Notes: generated from the sequence alone by a model not told the origin. 64,000 bases of DNA from Pedobacter cryoconitis (GCF_014207135.1 NZ_JACHCC010000005.1:186001-250000), one strand, 5' to 3'; shown: positions 24,193 to 34,096, counted from the stretch's first letter. Numbers and translations are program-made.

Positions 24193-25359
24193 TTAAGCTA
24201 AAGCCTGCTCGATATCGCCAATAATATCATTGATATGTTCCAGTCCTATAGAAAGACGGACAGTTCCCTGCTCAATACCAACCTGCAATCTTTCTTCTTC
24301 AGTCAGTTTAGCATGTGTACTTGTTGCCGGATGTGTAGCAATAGAACGGGTATCTCCAAGGTTTGCTGAAATAGAGAACATTTTCAGCTTATCCATAAAA
24401 CTACCTGCTGCCTTTACACCACCGTTTATGGTCAGGGTCACAATACCGCCACCCAGCTTCATTTGTTTTTTAGCAATATCATATTGCGGATGTGATGGTA
24501 AAAAAGGATATCTCACCTGTTTCACTTTAGGATGTGCTTCCAGGAACTCAGCCACCTTCAAAGCACTTTCACAATGTCTGTCCATACGGACAGCAAGTGT
24601 TTCCAGACTCTTAGATAGTATCCATGCGTTAAACGGTGACATCGCCGGCCCGCTGTGTCTGGCAAAACCTTCAATTTGTCTGATCAGTTTATCAGATCCT
24701 AAAATCACACCGCCTAAAGTACGTCCCTGGCCATCGATAAATTTCGTAGCAGAGTGTATAGACAAATCAGCACCGTATTTTAGCGGCTGCTGTAAATAAG
24801 GAGTTGCAAAACAGTTATCCACAACCAGCAGGATATTATGTTTTTTAGCCAGTTGCCCTATCCATTCCAGATCAATAATATCAATTCCCGGATTGGAAGG
24901 TGTTTCTACAAAGATGATTTTTGTATTGGGCTGAATACCATTTTCCCATTGCTCTTTTTTATCCAGATCGGCATAAGTATAGGAAATATTCCATTTAGGA
25001 AATATTCCGTTCAGCAACTGATGGGACGAACCAAAAACAGAGCGGCTCGATAAAATATGATCTCCTGCCCCCAAAAAAGTAGCGAAAGTCGTGAAAATCG
25101 CAGCCATACCAGTTGCTGTTACCCAACCTGTTTCTGCACCTTCCAGTGCGGCCATCTTTTCGATCAGCTCTGAAGTATTAGGATTTGCATAACGACTGTA
25201 AACATTACCTTCTTTCTCATTGGCAAACAATGCCCGCATTTCCTCAGCATCGTCAAATTTATAACTGGATGTTAAGTACAAGGGTACTGAATGTTCTTTA
25301 TACTGGCTGCGTTCTGTTTGTAAACGAATGGCCAGGGTTTCAAAATTATCTTCCTGCAT
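24193..25359 (-). CDS. metZ: O-succinylhomoserine sulfhydrylase
   Basis: This 388-residue PLP enzyme of the Cys/Met metabolism family should make homocysteine from activated homoserine and sulfide. The PLP lysine is in LSIHSATKFIDGQGR, a wording typical of MetZ rather than MetB or MetC. Other family blocks are YSRYANPN near the N-terminus, TATGMAA and FVETPSNPG. It ends the minus-strand operon ispE-osmC-metZ, four bases after the OsmC-type gene. With cystathionine beta-synthase in the same window it would permit sulfur flow in both directions. Confidence 0.85.
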   Translation of the reverse strand: MQEDNFETLAIRLQTERSQYKEHSVPLYLTSSYKFDDAEEMRALFANEKEGNVYSRYANPNTSELIEKMAALEGAETGWVTATGMAAIFTTFATFLGAGDHILSSRSVFGSSHQLLNGIFPKWNISYTYADLDKKEQWENGIQPNTKIIFVETPSNPGIDIIDLEWIGQLAKKHNILLVVDNCFATPYLQQPLKYGADLSIHSATKFIDGQGRTLGGVILGSDKLIRQIEGFARHSGPAMSPFNAWILSKSLETLAVRMDRHCESALKVAEFLEAHPKVKQVRYPFLPSHPQYDIAKKQMKLGGGIVTLTINGGVKAAGSFMDKLKMFSISANLGDTRSIATHPATSTHAKLTEEERLQVGIEQGTVRLSIGLEHINDIIGDIEQALA

Positions 25360-25363
25360 GATA

Positions 25364-25780
25364 TTAATTATGGATAGTGTACGAAAAGTTTATAGTCGCC
25401 GAACGGCCAAGTATATTTGAAACTGAGCAGTATTTTTCAAAGGTCAGTGCCAGCGCACGCTCTACCTTCTGCTCATTTAATGCCCCATAAAGGTTAAAAT
25501 GAATGTTAATCACATCGAATATCGGTGGTACTTCTTCATCTTTACGCGTAGCCTTAATGTTAATTTTGATATCATCCAGGGGCTCCTTTTGTTTAGTTAA
25601 AACATTAACCACATCAATTCCGCTACAGCCTCCCAGGCCGACCAGTAACATTTCCATTGGCCTGAACCCTTTACCTTCTCCGCCAATCTTTGGATTTGCA
25701 TCCAGTTCGACTTTGATCCCTCCCGAATTTTCGGCTTCAAAATTAAATTTATCGTTCTTACGTATTAAGTTGATTTCCAT
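25364..25780 (-). CDS. OsmC family protein
   Basis: The 138 residues belong to the OsmC/Ohr superfamily. GGEGKGFRPMEMLLVGLGGCSGIDVV holds the first active-site Cys, and FEKYCSVSNIL the second, the usual peroxidase pair. OsmC proteins reduce organic hydroperoxides; this YhfA-like subgroup is of less certain role. It sits between ispE (6 bases upstream) and metZ (4 bases downstream) in the same operon. Confidence 0.85.
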   Translation of the reverse strand: MEINLIRKNDKFNFEAENSGGIKVELDANPKIGGEGKGFRPMEMLLVGLGGCSGIDVVNVLTKQKEPLDDIKINIKATRKDEEVPPIFDVINIHFNLYGALNEQKVERALALTFEKYCSVSNILGRSATINFSYTIHN

Positions 25781-25786
25781 GACTCA

Positions 25787-26590
25787 CTATATATTGTAAA
25801 ATACCTTGTTATCTTTTTCCAGTTGTGGTAAAATTACGGCCTGTTCAAACAATGCGAAAACACTTGAACCGCTGCCACTCATTAATGCAAATGTAGCACC
25901 CGCGTGATAAAGCTGATCTTTTATTTGAGAAATTTCAGGATATTTACAGAAAACTGGCTTTTCAAAGTCATTTTTCAGGTACTTATTCCACTCATTTACA
26001 GGAAGTTTGATTAACTCTTTCAACCCTGTCTCAGGAAAAGCAGGCTGAATCCCACCATAAGCTTCAGCAGTAGAAACATGGACAGGTGGTTTAACCAGAA
26101 CTATAAAATAACCGGACAGATCTAAATCCAGATCCGTAAACTGGTCTCCCCTGCCTGTAGCAAACACAGGTTTATCCCTGATAAAAAAAGCACAATCTGC
26201 CCCCAGCGTAGCCGCATAGGCCTCCATTGCTGAAATGGATAAACCTAAACGAAACTTATCATTTAATAATTTAATCAGAAAAGCGCCATCGGCAGAGCCC
26301 CCCCCCAATCCTGCGCCAACAGGAATATGTTTCAGTAGGGTAATCTGCTGAGCCGGTAAATCGAAATCATGTTGAAGAAGCCTGTAAGCCCGCAAACAAA
26401 TATTATCGGTCATATCACCAGGAATATCAATTCCCCTGACCAGACAGCTGGTTTCTGCTGCGTCAGTAATTTCTAAGCTGTCATAGAGCTTTACCGGATA
26501 AAAAACTGTTTCCAGATTATGATATCCGTCAGCCCTCTTCTCAATAACATTTAAGCCAAGATTTATTTTGGCATTGGCGAATGCGAGCAT
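25787..26590 (-). CDS. ispE: 4-diphosphocytidyl-2-C-methyl-D-erythritol kinase
   Basis: IspE phosphorylates CDP-ME in the MEP pathway to isoprenoids. The 267 residues show AFANAKINLGLNVIEKRADGYHNLETV at the N-terminus, the GHMP kinase loop PVGAGLGGGSADGA, and the late motif ALMSGSGSSVFALF. It is cytoplasmic and the first gene of the ispE-osmC-metZ operon. A -7 box TAAGTTTG lies 25 bases upstream. It is divergent from thyA. Confidence 0.93.
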   Translation of the reverse strand: MLAFANAKINLGLNVIEKRADGYHNLETVFYPVKLYDSLEITDAAETSCLVRGIDIPGDMTDNICLRAYRLLQHDFDLPAQQITLLKHIPVGAGLGGGSADGAFLIKLLNDKFRLGLSISAMEAYAATLGADCAFFIRDKPVFATGRGDQFTDLDLDLSGYFIVLVKPPVHVSTAEAYGGIQPAFPETGLKELIKLPVNEWNKYLKNDFEKPVFCKYPEISQIKDQLYHAGATFALMSGSGSSVFALFEQAVILPQLEKDNKVFYNI

Positions 26591-26615
26591 TGTCGTATTT
26601 TAAAGGATTGAACAG

Positions 26616-26623
26616 CAAACTTA
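26616..26623 (-). promoter_or_regulatory. -7 box of the ispE operon
   Basis: TAAGTTTG on the minus strand matches TAnnTTTG, 25 bases upstream of the ispE ATG. Confidence 0.5.
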
Positions 26624-26681
26624 CAAAAGGCGAGAATAATCCCTTCTATTATATTCATCTATTTTTTAATATATTTTGTTT

Positions 26682-26689
26682 TAGTTTTG
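26682..26689 (+). promoter_or_regulatory. -7 box of thyA-folA
   Basis: TAGTTTTG matches TAnnTTTG, 27 bases upstream of the thyA ATG. A -33 element is not clear. Confidence 0.5.
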
Positions 26690-26716
26690 TACTTTACGCG
26701 AATATTATCCTCTATC

Positions 26717-27511
26717 ATGAAACAATATCTGGATTTAATGCAATACGTGCTGGACCATGGGGCACAGAAACACGACAGGACGGGAACAGGGACCATCAGT
26801 ACATTTGGCTATCAGATGCGTTTCAACCTCCAGGAAGGTTTTCCTATGGTGACCACCAAAAAATTACACCTGAAATCGATTATCCACGAACTCATCTGGT
26901 TTTTGAGCGGTGACACGAATATCAAATATCTGAAAGACAATAATGTCAGGATATGGGATGAATGGGCAGACGAAAACGGTGACTTAGGCCCTGTTTATGG
27001 TTCTCAATGGCGTTCATGGCCTACTCCCGACGGAAGACATATCGATCAGATCAGCAATATCATTAACACCATCAAAACCAATCCGGATTCAAGAAGGATT
27101 ATGGTTTCTGCCTGGAATGTAGCTGATATTGATCAGATGGCACTTCCTCCATGTCATGCCCTTTTTCAGTTTTATGTAGCCAACGGCAAATTAAGCTGTC
27201 AGCTTTATCAGCGCAGTGCCGATATATTTTTAGGTGTACCTTTTAATATAGCATCTTATGCACTGTTAACCATGATGGTGGCACAGGTATGTGATCTGGA
27301 ATACGGCGAATTTATCCATACCCTGGGTGATGCACATTTATATAATAACCATATTGAACAGGCAAAACTGCAATTAAGCAGGGATACCAAAACGCTACCG
27401 GTCATGGAAATCAATCCCGATGTCAAAGACATCTTCAGTTTCAAATTTGAAGACTTCAGTCTGAAAAATTACGAACCACATCCGCACATTAAAGGAATTG
27501 TTGCCGTATGA
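26717..27511 (+). CDS. thyA: Thymidylate synthase
   Basis: ThyA makes dTMP from dUMP with methylene-tetrahydrofolate. From the ATG at 26717 the protein has 264 residues, the same as E. coli ThyA. The open frame extends ten residues further upstream, but that part is not conserved and overlaps the promoter. Catalytic Cys146 is in [12 protein letters not shown]; the phosphate-binding Arg pair is 126-127 (DSRRI), and the [18 protein letters not shown] block is intact. It overlaps folA by four bases (ATGA). Confidence 0.96.
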   Translation: MKQYLDLMQYVLDHGAQKHDRTGTGTISTFGYQMRFNLQEGFPMVTTKKLHLKSIIHELIWFLSGDTNIKYLKDNNVRIWDEWADENGDLGPVYGSQWRSWPTPDGRHIDQISNIINTIKTNPDSRRIMVSAWNVADIDQMALPPCHALFQFYVANGKLSCQLYQRSADIFLGVPFNIASYALLTMMVAQVCDLEYGEFIHTLGDAHLYNNHIEQAKLQLSRDTKTLPVMEINPDVKDIFSFKFEDFSLKNYEPHPHIKGIVAV

Positions 27512-27993
27512 TCATCTCTATCATTGTAGCCATTGCCGAAGATCATGGCATAGGAAAAGATAATCAACTGCTATGGCACCTGCCTGCTGATCTGAAACAT
27601 TTTAAAAATACAACCAGCGGCCATACTGTTATCATGGGCCGTAAGACATTTGATTCGGTAGGCAAGCCATTGCCCAACCGCCGCAATATTGTAATCACCC
27701 GCTCAGCATCCCTCGGGATACCGGGCGTTGAAGTTGTGAACACGCTGGAAGCTGCAATAGCACTATGTGATCAGAACGAAGAGGTGTTTATCGTAGGGGG
27801 TGCCGAAATTTATAAAATGGCAATGAATATAACGGATAAGATCTATCTGACGGTTGTCAAAGGCAATTTCGACGCTGATACTTTCTTTCCGGCGATAGAT
27901 CCGGATATATGGAAAGAAGAAAGCAGCATCAGTCATGAGCCAGACGAAAAAAACACAAGAGGTTACACATTTTCAACCCTTGTTCGTAAATAG
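27508..27993 (+). CDS. folA: Dihydrofolate reductase
   Basis: DHFR regenerates tetrahydrofolate used by ThyA. The 161 residues show the starting strand [50 protein letters not shown], and [10 protein letters not shown]. Its start overlaps the thyA stop by ATGA, so the two enzymes are translationally coupled. Confidence 0.95.
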   Translation: MIISIIVAIAEDHGIGKDNQLLWHLPADLKHFKNTTSGHTVIMGRKTFDSVGKPLPNRRNIVITRSASLGIPGVEVVNTLEAAIALCDQNEEVFIVGGAEIYKMAMNITDKIYLTVVKGNFDADTFFPAIDPDIWKEESSISHEPDEKNTRGYTFSTLVRK

Positions 27994-28047
27994 TTTCAAA
28001 TACCCAATAAATATTATATAAGGCTGACTATTAATTAAAAAATTAAT

Positions 28048-28055
28048 TAGATTTG
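28048..28055 (+). promoter_or_regulatory. -7 box of secDF
   Basis: TAGATTTG matches TAnnTTTG, 50 bases upstream of the secDF start. Confidence 0.45.
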
Positions 28056-28105
28056 CCGACTTGTTGAAAAAAATATACAGCATAGACAAATAATTACAAA
28101 CAAAA

Positions 28106-31048
28106 ATGCAAGGTAAAGGTTTCATTAAATTTATGGCAATACTTCTAGGTATTGTCTGCGTGTATTCCCTCTCGTTCAATTTCGTTACGTCGAAGGTAGA
28201 AAAAGACGCTAAAGCGTATGCTAAAGGCGATCTGGCTAAGGAAAAAGCTTATTTAGACTCCATGTCAACTGTTCCGGTTTATCCGGTATTCGGTTTTGAT
28301 TATCAATTCTGTAAAGGAAAAGAAATCAACCTGGGTCTTGACCTTAAAGGCGGTATGAACGTAACGATGGAAATTTCGTTAGGTGAGTTAGTAAAATCTT
28401 TAGCTAACCATACAGATGATGCTAATTTTAACAAAGCATTGGCTACAGCACAAACTCAGCTGAATGCAGGTGGCAAAGATTTCATCAGTTTGTTTGTCAA
28501 TGAATTTGAAAAAATCAGCCCGAATGTAAAACTTGCAGATTATTTCTCTAATCAGGATAATGCGCAGCAGTTAAAAGCTAACGCAAGCAATGCTGATGTT
28601 AAAAGTTATTTATCAAAAGAAGCAACTAGCGCAATCGACCGTTCATTTATCATTATCAGAAGTCGTATCGACGGATTTGGTGTGGTAAGTCCAAACATGC
28701 AGAAACAAGAAGGTACTAACCGTATCCTGATTGAGATGCCAGGTGTTCAGGATAAAGAAAGGGTTCATAAATTATTACAAGGTTCTGCAGAATTACAATT
28801 CTGGCAGGTGTATCAAAATGAAGAGGTTTACTCTATCATGGAGAACATCAACAAAACTCTTGCCTCTACTTTAAAAGATACTACTGCAACAACAGTAGTA
28901 AAAGATACAGCAGCAAAAGGTAAAAGTGCTTTAGCTAACCTGGCTAAAAAATCAAACTCTAAAGATTCTGCTGATTTAAAAACTGCAGCACTTTCGAAGT
29001 CTAACCCATTATTCGCAGTATTAAACATTCCTACTTATAACAATGAAAAAGGACAGCCTTCATTACGTCCTGGACCAACTGTAGGATGGGTTGCTCAAAA
29101 AGATACAGCCAAAGTAAATGCTTACTTCCATACACCAGAAGTAAAAGCCATCATTCCTCAGAGCTTCAAATTCATGTGGAGCGTAAGACCAATGGCTGGT
29201 ACTAAAATTTTCGAATTGTATGCGATCAAATCTGTTTCTCCAGATGGAAAACCTGATTTAGGTGGTGAAGCCATCAGCGATGCCCGTCATGATTACGATC
29301 AGAAAGGTAAACCTGAAGTAACGATGTACATGACTGGCGAAGGTGCTCAGAAATGGAAAAAAATTACTGCAGAAGCTTCAGCAGATCCAAACAACAAAAA
29401 ATCAATCGCTATCGTTCTGGACAACGCAGTTTACTCTGCTCCTACAGTTCAGAATGAAATTCCTAACGGTATCTCTTCAATCACTGGTAACTTTACAGTG
29501 AATGAAACACAGGATTTAGCAAACATTTTAAAAGCAGGTAAATTACCAGCTCCGGCACGTATCGTTGGAGAATTTGTGGTTGGTCCTTCTTTAGGAGAAG
29601 CTGCAATCCACAATGGTCTGATGTCATTCGTTCTTGCATTTATCGTGATCCTGGTATTTATGGCCTTGTATTACAACAAAGCAGGATGGGTAGCTAACCT
29701 TGCCTTAGTGATCAACTTATTGTTCATCATGGGTACCCTGGTTTCACTGGGTGCTGTACTGACTTTACCTGGTATCGCTGGTATTATCCTGGTAATCGGT
29801 TTATCGGTGGATGCAAACATCCTGATCTTCGAACGTGTAAGAGAGGAACTGAACCACGGTAAATCAACTGCTGTTTCAATTAAAGAAGGTTTCAAACATG
29901 CAATGCCTTCTATCATTGACTCAAACGTGACCGTATTAATCCTGGGTGTTATTCTTTACGTTTTTGGTAGCGGTCCGGTTCAGGGTTTCGCAACTACTTT
30001 ATGTATCGGTATCTTATCTTCATTGTTCTGTGCGGTATTAATCTCCCGTTTAGTGTTTGATTCATTACTGAACAAAAACGCTAATATCACTTTCGGTAAC
30101 AAAGCAACGATCCACGCTTTCAAAAACATTGCATTCAACTTTGTTGGACGCAGAAAGATCTACTATACAATTTCTTCAATCATCATTATCTTAGGTATCA
30201 TTTTCTACTTCAAAAACGGTGGATTAAGATTAGGTATTGACTTTAAAGGAGGAAGAACTTACATCGTTCATTTCGATAAAGGAATGAATACTGAAGATGT
30301 AAAAGCGAAATTAGCTCCGAACTTCCAGAATGAAGAGATCCAGGTTAAAACTGCTGGTGCTGACAATGAATTAAAAATCACTACTACTTATCATATCACT
30401 GACCAGAATGCTGGTGCTGATAAAATTGTAGAAGATGCACTGAGAGCCGGTTTATCTAAAACAGGTGCAAAATATACTATTGAAAGTAACCAGAAGGTAG
30501 GGCCAATTATTGCAAGTGACCTTGTTTACAGTGCATACGGAGCTATCTTATTCTCATGTCTGCTGATGTTTGTTTACATCATCGTCAGGTTCAAGAAACT
30601 AAACTATGGTTTAGGTGCGGTTATCGCATTATTCCATGACGTGTTACTGGTATTATCATTCTATACTATCCTGGATGGTGTTTTACCATTCTCTTTAGAG
30701 ATTGGTCAGGATTTCATCGCTGCGATCTTAACGGTTATGTCTTACACAATGACTGAAACAGTAGTTGTATTTGACCGTATCCGTGAGAAATTAGCTGAAG
30801 CTGGTAAAGACGATTTATATGGTGAAGAGCGTAATACTTTAATCAACTTCGCACTGAACAGTACATTAAGTCGTACGATCTTAACCTCATTAACTGTATT
30901 CTTCGTATTACTGGTAGTATTCATCTTTGGTGGAGAAAGTATCCGTGGATTTATCTTCGCCTTATTAATTGGTCGTGTAATCGGTACATACTCATCATTA
31001 TGTATCTCTACCCCAATCGTAATTGACTTAGGTAAAAAACACAAATAG
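28106..31048 (+). CDS. secDF: Fused protein translocase subunits SecD-SecF
   Basis: This 980-residue inner-membrane protein joins SecD and SecF, which use proton flow to help pull exported proteins across the membrane. The SecD half shows LGLDLKGGMNVTMEI, a large periplasmic P1 domain and VIGLSVDANILIFERVREEL. The SecF half begins near residue 685 with a membrane segment, then LGIDFKGGRTYIV and later VMSYTMTETVVVFDRIREKL. Around residues 250-295 the P1 domain carries a low-complexity insertion rich in Lys, Ala, Ser, Asp and Thr. The gene is monocistronic and ends at a strong terminator. Confidence 0.95.
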   Translation: MQGKGFIKFMAILLGIVCVYSLSFNFVTSKVEKDAKAYAKGDLAKEKAYLDSMSTVPVYPVFGFDYQFCKGKEINLGLDLKGGMNVTMEISLGELVKSLANHTDDANFNKALATAQTQLNAGGKDFISLFVNEFEKISPNVKLADYFSNQDNAQQLKANASNADVKSYLSKEATSAIDRSFIIIRSRIDGFGVVSPNMQKQEGTNRILIEMPGVQDKERVHKLLQGSAELQFWQVYQNEEVYSIMENINKTLASTLKDTTATTVVKDTAAKGKSALANLAKKSNSKDSADLKTAALSKSNPLFAVLNIPTYNNEKGQPSLRPGPTVGWVAQKDTAKVNAYFHTPEVKAIIPQSFKFMWSVRPMAGTKIFELYAIKSVSPDGKPDLGGEAISDARHDYDQKGKPEVTMYMTGEGAQKWKKITAEASADPNNKKSIAIVLDNAVYSAPTVQNEIPNGISSITGNFTVNETQDLANILKAGKLPAPARIVGEFVVGPSLGEAAIHNGLMSFVLAFIVILVFMALYYNKAGWVANLALVINLLFIMGTLVSLGAVLTLPGIAGIILVIGLSVDANILIFERVREELNHGKSTAVSIKEGFKHAMPSIIDSNVTVLILGVILYVFGSGPVQGFATTLCIGILSSLFCAVLISRLVFDSLLNKNANITFGNKATIHAFKNIAFNFVGRRKIYYTISSIIIILGIIFYFKNGGLRLGIDFKGGRTYIVHFDKGMNTEDVKAKLAPNFQNEEIQVKTAGADNELKITTTYHITDQNAGADKIVEDALRAGLSKTGAKYTIESNQKVGPIIASDLVYSAYGAILFSCLLMFVYIIVRFKKLNYGLGAVIALFHDVLLVLSFYTILDGVLPFSLEIGQDFIAAILTVMSYTMTETVVVFDRIREKLAEAGKDDLYGEERNTLINFALNSTLSRTILTSLTVFFVLLVVFIFGGESIRGFIFALLIGRVIGTYSSLCISTPIVIDLGKKHK

Positions 31049-31069
31049 TAAATACAGAATTCTTTTTTT

Positions 31070-31104
31070 AAAAGAGGATGCTTAACAGCATCCTCTTTTT
31101 TTAT
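31070..31104 (+). terminator. secDF terminator
   Basis: AAAAGAGGATGC (31070-31081) pairs perfectly with GCATCCTCTTTT (31088-31099) around a six-base loop, followed by more T. Confidence 0.88.
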
Positions 31105-31231
31105 GCCCTCTCTCCCAGCCCGGTACCACAAAAAAGCTAATGATTAAGCTAATTTCCTTTAATCATTTCAGCACAGACTTCTTTTCTTTTGTATTAAAGC
31201 TAAATCAGTTTACCAAATCTAAACCAGAACC

Positions 31232-32587
31232 ATGATATCAAAAAAACTACAGCTGTCAGTACTGCTCTGTCTGTTCCTCTTACAAGGGGTTCACGCACAA
31301 AAAATGATCGGTAACGAAACGCCGGAACAGAAGGAAAAACGAATGGAATGGTGGACACAGGATCGTTTCGGAATGTTTATCCATTGGGGACTTTATGCCC
31401 AGCCGGCAAGACATGAATGGGTGAAAAGTTACGAAGGATTGTCTAATGAGCAATACCAGAAATACTTCGATGAGTTTAATCCAGATCATTTTGAACCTAA
31501 AAAATGGGCTAAACAAGCTAAAGCCGCTGGGATGAAATATGCCGTATTAACTACTAAACACCATGAAGGCTTCTGTCTTTTTGACTCTAAGTTCACCGAT
31601 TATAAAGCAACCAATACCGGGGCCAAAAGGGACCTGGTCAAAGAATATGTAGATGCGTTCAGGGCCGAAGGTATCAAAGTTGGTTTTTATTATTCATTAC
31701 TGGACTGGCATCATCCCGATTACACCATGGATGAAAATCATCCGCTGACCAAAAAGGACAAAAGTGATGCAGCCTACGCCCGTTTAAACAAAGGTCGTGA
31801 CATGGCTAAATACAGACAGTACATGCGTAACCAGATTACTGAGCTCCTCACTAAATATGGTAAAATAGATATCTTGTGGCTTGACTTCTCTTTTCCTAAA
31901 CCTAATGGAAGAGGAAAAGGAAAAGATGACTGGGCCTCGGTTGAACTGCTGAAAATGATCAGAAAACTGCAGCCTGGTATTATTGTCGATAACAGACTGG
32001 ATCTGGATGAATATAAAGACGGAGCAGATTTTGTAACACCTGAACAGGTGGGAACTGCAGAGCTTGCCAAGTACAAAGGCAAAACATGGGAAACCTGTCA
32101 GACATTCTCCGGTTCATGGGGTTATTACCGCGATGAAAATACCTGGAAAACTCACAAACAGTTACTTGACCTGCTGATCACTTCGGTGAGTAACGGCGGT
32201 AACCTGATCCTGAATGTCGGTCCTACAGCCAGAGGAGAATTTGATCACAGAGCGACCAGTGCACTGGACAGCCTGAGCCAGTGGATGCATGCCAATGACA
32301 AATCCATTTATAATTGCACTTATGCACCGGATAGCTATCGTGTACCACAAAACACGAAATTAACCTATAACCCCAAAACTAAACGGTTATATGTTCACCT
32401 GTATGAATATCCTGCTGATGGGAAACTGATTTTACCAGGGTACAATAACAAAATTAAATATGCCCAGTTCCTGAATGATAGTTCCGAATTAATTTACAAA
32501 CCATCGGGAGGTGATGATCTTGTAGTCAGCTTACCGGTTAAAAAACCAGGTTTTACCATTCCGGTTGTTGAACTGGTACTTCAATAG
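31232..32587 (+). CDS. Secreted GH29 alpha-L-fucosidase
   Basis: The 451 residues start with a signal peptide (about 1-22, ending VHA). The GH29 domain shows WWTQDRFGMFIHWGLYA, YAVLTTKHHEGFCLFDSK and KIDILWLDFS. The Asp in the WLDFS block is the family nucleophile. The C-terminal part (about 360-451) is beta-sandwich-like. It should remove fucose from glycans in the periplasm or outside. No SusC/SusD pair is present nearby, so it is not in a typical polysaccharide-utilisation locus. Confidence 0.9.
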   Translation: MISKKLQLSVLLCLFLLQGVHAQKMIGNETPEQKEKRMEWWTQDRFGMFIHWGLYAQPARHEWVKSYEGLSNEQYQKYFDEFNPDHFEPKKWAKQAKAAGMKYAVLTTKHHEGFCLFDSKFTDYKATNTGAKRDLVKEYVDAFRAEGIKVGFYYSLLDWHHPDYTMDENHPLTKKDKSDAAYARLNKGRDMAKYRQYMRNQITELLTKYGKIDILWLDFSFPKPNGRGKGKDDWASVELLKMIRKLQPGIIVDNRLDLDEYKDGADFVTPEQVGTAELAKYKGKTWETCQTFSGSWGYYRDENTWKTHKQLLDLLITSVSNGGNLILNVGPTARGEFDHRATSALDSLSQWMHANDKSIYNCTYAPDSYRVPQNTKLTYNPKTKRLYVHLYEYPADGKLILPGYNNKIKYAQFLNDSSELIYKPSGGDDLVVSLPVKKPGFTIPVVELVLQ

Positions 32588-32607
32588 ATAAAATCATATC
32601 AATGTAT

Positions 32608-32645
32608 AAAAGCGCAGATTTCCAACAGAGAGATCTGCGCTTTTT
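32608..32645 (+). terminator. Terminator after the fucosidase gene
   Basis: AAAAGCGCAGAT (32608-32619) pairs with ATCTGCGCTTTT (32633-32644) and is followed by T-rich sequence, 20 bases after the stop. Confidence 0.85.
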
Positions 32646-32698
32646 CTATTATTTTGTATTTTTACCTACATTGAGTCACACACCGTGTATAACCAGAT

Positions 32699-33562
32699 AT
32701 GAACCAGAAAGCTATTAAACTAATTGAATGTCCCAGAGATGCTATGCAGGGCATTCATGATTTTATCCCAACCAACTTAAAAGCAGCTTACATCAATCTG
32801 CTGTTGCAGGTTGGCTTTGACACTATAGATTTTGGAAGTTTCGTCTCTGCAAAGGCTATTCCTCAGTTAACCGATACGCGGGAAGTGTTAGCACAATTAG
32901 ACCTCAATAATACCAAAAGTAAGTTGTTGGCTATTGTAGCCAATCTTCGTGGTGCTGAAAATGCAATGGCTTTTCCGGAAATCAATTATGTAGGTTTCCC
33001 CTTCTCGATCTCCGAGACCTTTCAGCAAAGAAATACCAATTCCAGTATCAAAGACTCTCTGGCTACTGTTGAACAAATGCTGGAACTTTGTGATAAACAT
33101 CAAAAGACTGCTGTGGTTTATTTATCAATGGGCTTTGGAAATCCTTACGGAGATGATTACAACACAGAAATCGTGGAGCAGTGGGCATCTGCACTGGTAG
33201 ACAGAGGAACTCAGATCCTTTCCCTTTCGGACACCACCGGTGTATCCACACCCGAAAAAATTAAAGAATTACTTCCTTTACTGATCCGCAGCTTTCCATC
33301 TACAGAAATAGGTCTTCATTTACACAGCACTCCGGAGACCCGTAACGAAAAAATAGAGGCTGCTTACGTTGCAGGGTGCAGACGTTTTGACAGTGCCTTA
33401 AAAGGATTTGGAGGCTGCCCTATGGCTGCCGATGACCTGACCGGTAATCTGGCTACAGAAGGATTAATTGCTTATCTGGAAGAAAAGGGAGAAATGCTGA
33501 ACCTGAATATGGATAAATGGCACCAGGCTATGCTCATGTCAGCTAAAGTATTTACTTTTTAA
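32699..33562 (+). CDS. Hydroxymethylglutaryl-CoA lyase
   Basis: This 287-residue TIM-barrel lyase of the HMGL family splits HMG-CoA to acetyl-CoA and acetoacetate in leucine degradation. The N-terminus has IECPRDAMQGI in place of the commoner PRDGLQ. Later blocks are LSLSDTTGVSTP, LHLHSTPETR (metal His pair) and the signature SALKGFGGCPMA with its active-site Cys. It is cytoplasmic. Its end overlaps the converging GNAT gene by 11 bases. Confidence 0.85.
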   Translation: MNQKAIKLIECPRDAMQGIHDFIPTNLKAAYINLLLQVGFDTIDFGSFVSAKAIPQLTDTREVLAQLDLNNTKSKLLAIVANLRGAENAMAFPEINYVGFPFSISETFQQRNTNSSIKDSLATVEQMLELCDKHQKTAVVYLSMGFGNPYGDDYNTEIVEQWASALVDRGTQILSLSDTTGVSTPEKIKELLPLLIRSFPSTEIGLHLHSTPETRNEKIEAAYVAGCRRFDSALKGFGGCPMAADDLTGNLATEGLIAYLEEKGEMLNLNMDKWHQAMLMSAKVFTF

Positions 33563-33974
33563 CCATCCGGAAGTGTTTCATACCGGCTTCTTCAAATTCT
33601 TCTCCTTCGATAGCAAATCCGAATTTCGCATATAAACTAACAGCATCTGACTGTGCGTTCAGATAGATATTCTCTGTATTATAAGGAATATCATCCAGGG
33701 CAGCGGCAACCAATGCCTGCCCTACTCTTTTACCTCTGTATTCCTTTAAAACTGCAAAACGCTCCAGCTTATACCCTTTATCAGTTTTACGCCAGCGGCA
33801 GGCACCACAGGGTTGATTATCCATTAATGCCAGAAAATGAGTAGAAACGTCCTCATTCTCCAGTTCCAGTTCCGGTGGACAACCCTGCTCCTCGACAAAT
33901 ACCTTCCTGCGGACTGCCAATGCACTTTCCAGTTCTTCCTTTGTCCTGATTTTATTTACCTGAAGTAGTTCCAT
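33552..33974 (-). CDS. GNAT family N-acetyltransferase
   Basis: The 140 residues fit a single GNAT domain. Typical parts are an N-terminal ALAVRRKVFVEEQGCPPELE segment, LERFAVLKEYRGKRVGQALV (acetyl-CoA loop with RGKRVG) and LNAQSDAVSLYAKFGFAIEGEEF. Sequence resembles the ElaA/YjcF type. The substrate is unknown. It converges with the HMG-CoA lyase gene and the coding ends overlap by 11 bases. Confidence 0.82.
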   Translation of the reverse strand: MELLQVNKIRTKEELESALAVRRKVFVEEQGCPPELELENEDVSTHFLALMDNQPCGACRWRKTDKGYKLERFAVLKEYRGKRVGQALVAAALDDIPYNTENIYLNAQSDAVSLYAKFGFAIEGEEFEEAGMKHFRMVKK

Positions 33975-34059
33975 GGCTATTGGGTTTATTTACTGAGAAC
34001 AATAAAGACACATTTCTTGTTTGAGAAACCATATAAATGTGACATAGAATTTACCTGCA

Positions 34060-34096
34060 AAAAAAAAGCATTCCCGGATTAACCCGGAAATGCTTT
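34060..34096 (-). terminator. fbaA terminator
   Basis: On the minus strand the stem 34096-34084 pairs with 34077-34065 with one mismatch, then a run of at least eight T follows. It lies 20 bases after the fbaA stop. Confidence 0.85.

Noticed and set aside
24230..24799. 189-codon plus-strand frame inside metZ
   Set aside because: It is antisense to well-conserved MetZ blocks and encodes Cys/Ser/Pro-rich sequence typical of a reverse shadow.
25360..25363. Expected SAM riboswitch upstream of metZ
   Set aside because: metZ follows the OsmC-type gene by four bases within the ispE operon, leaving no room for a riboswitch.
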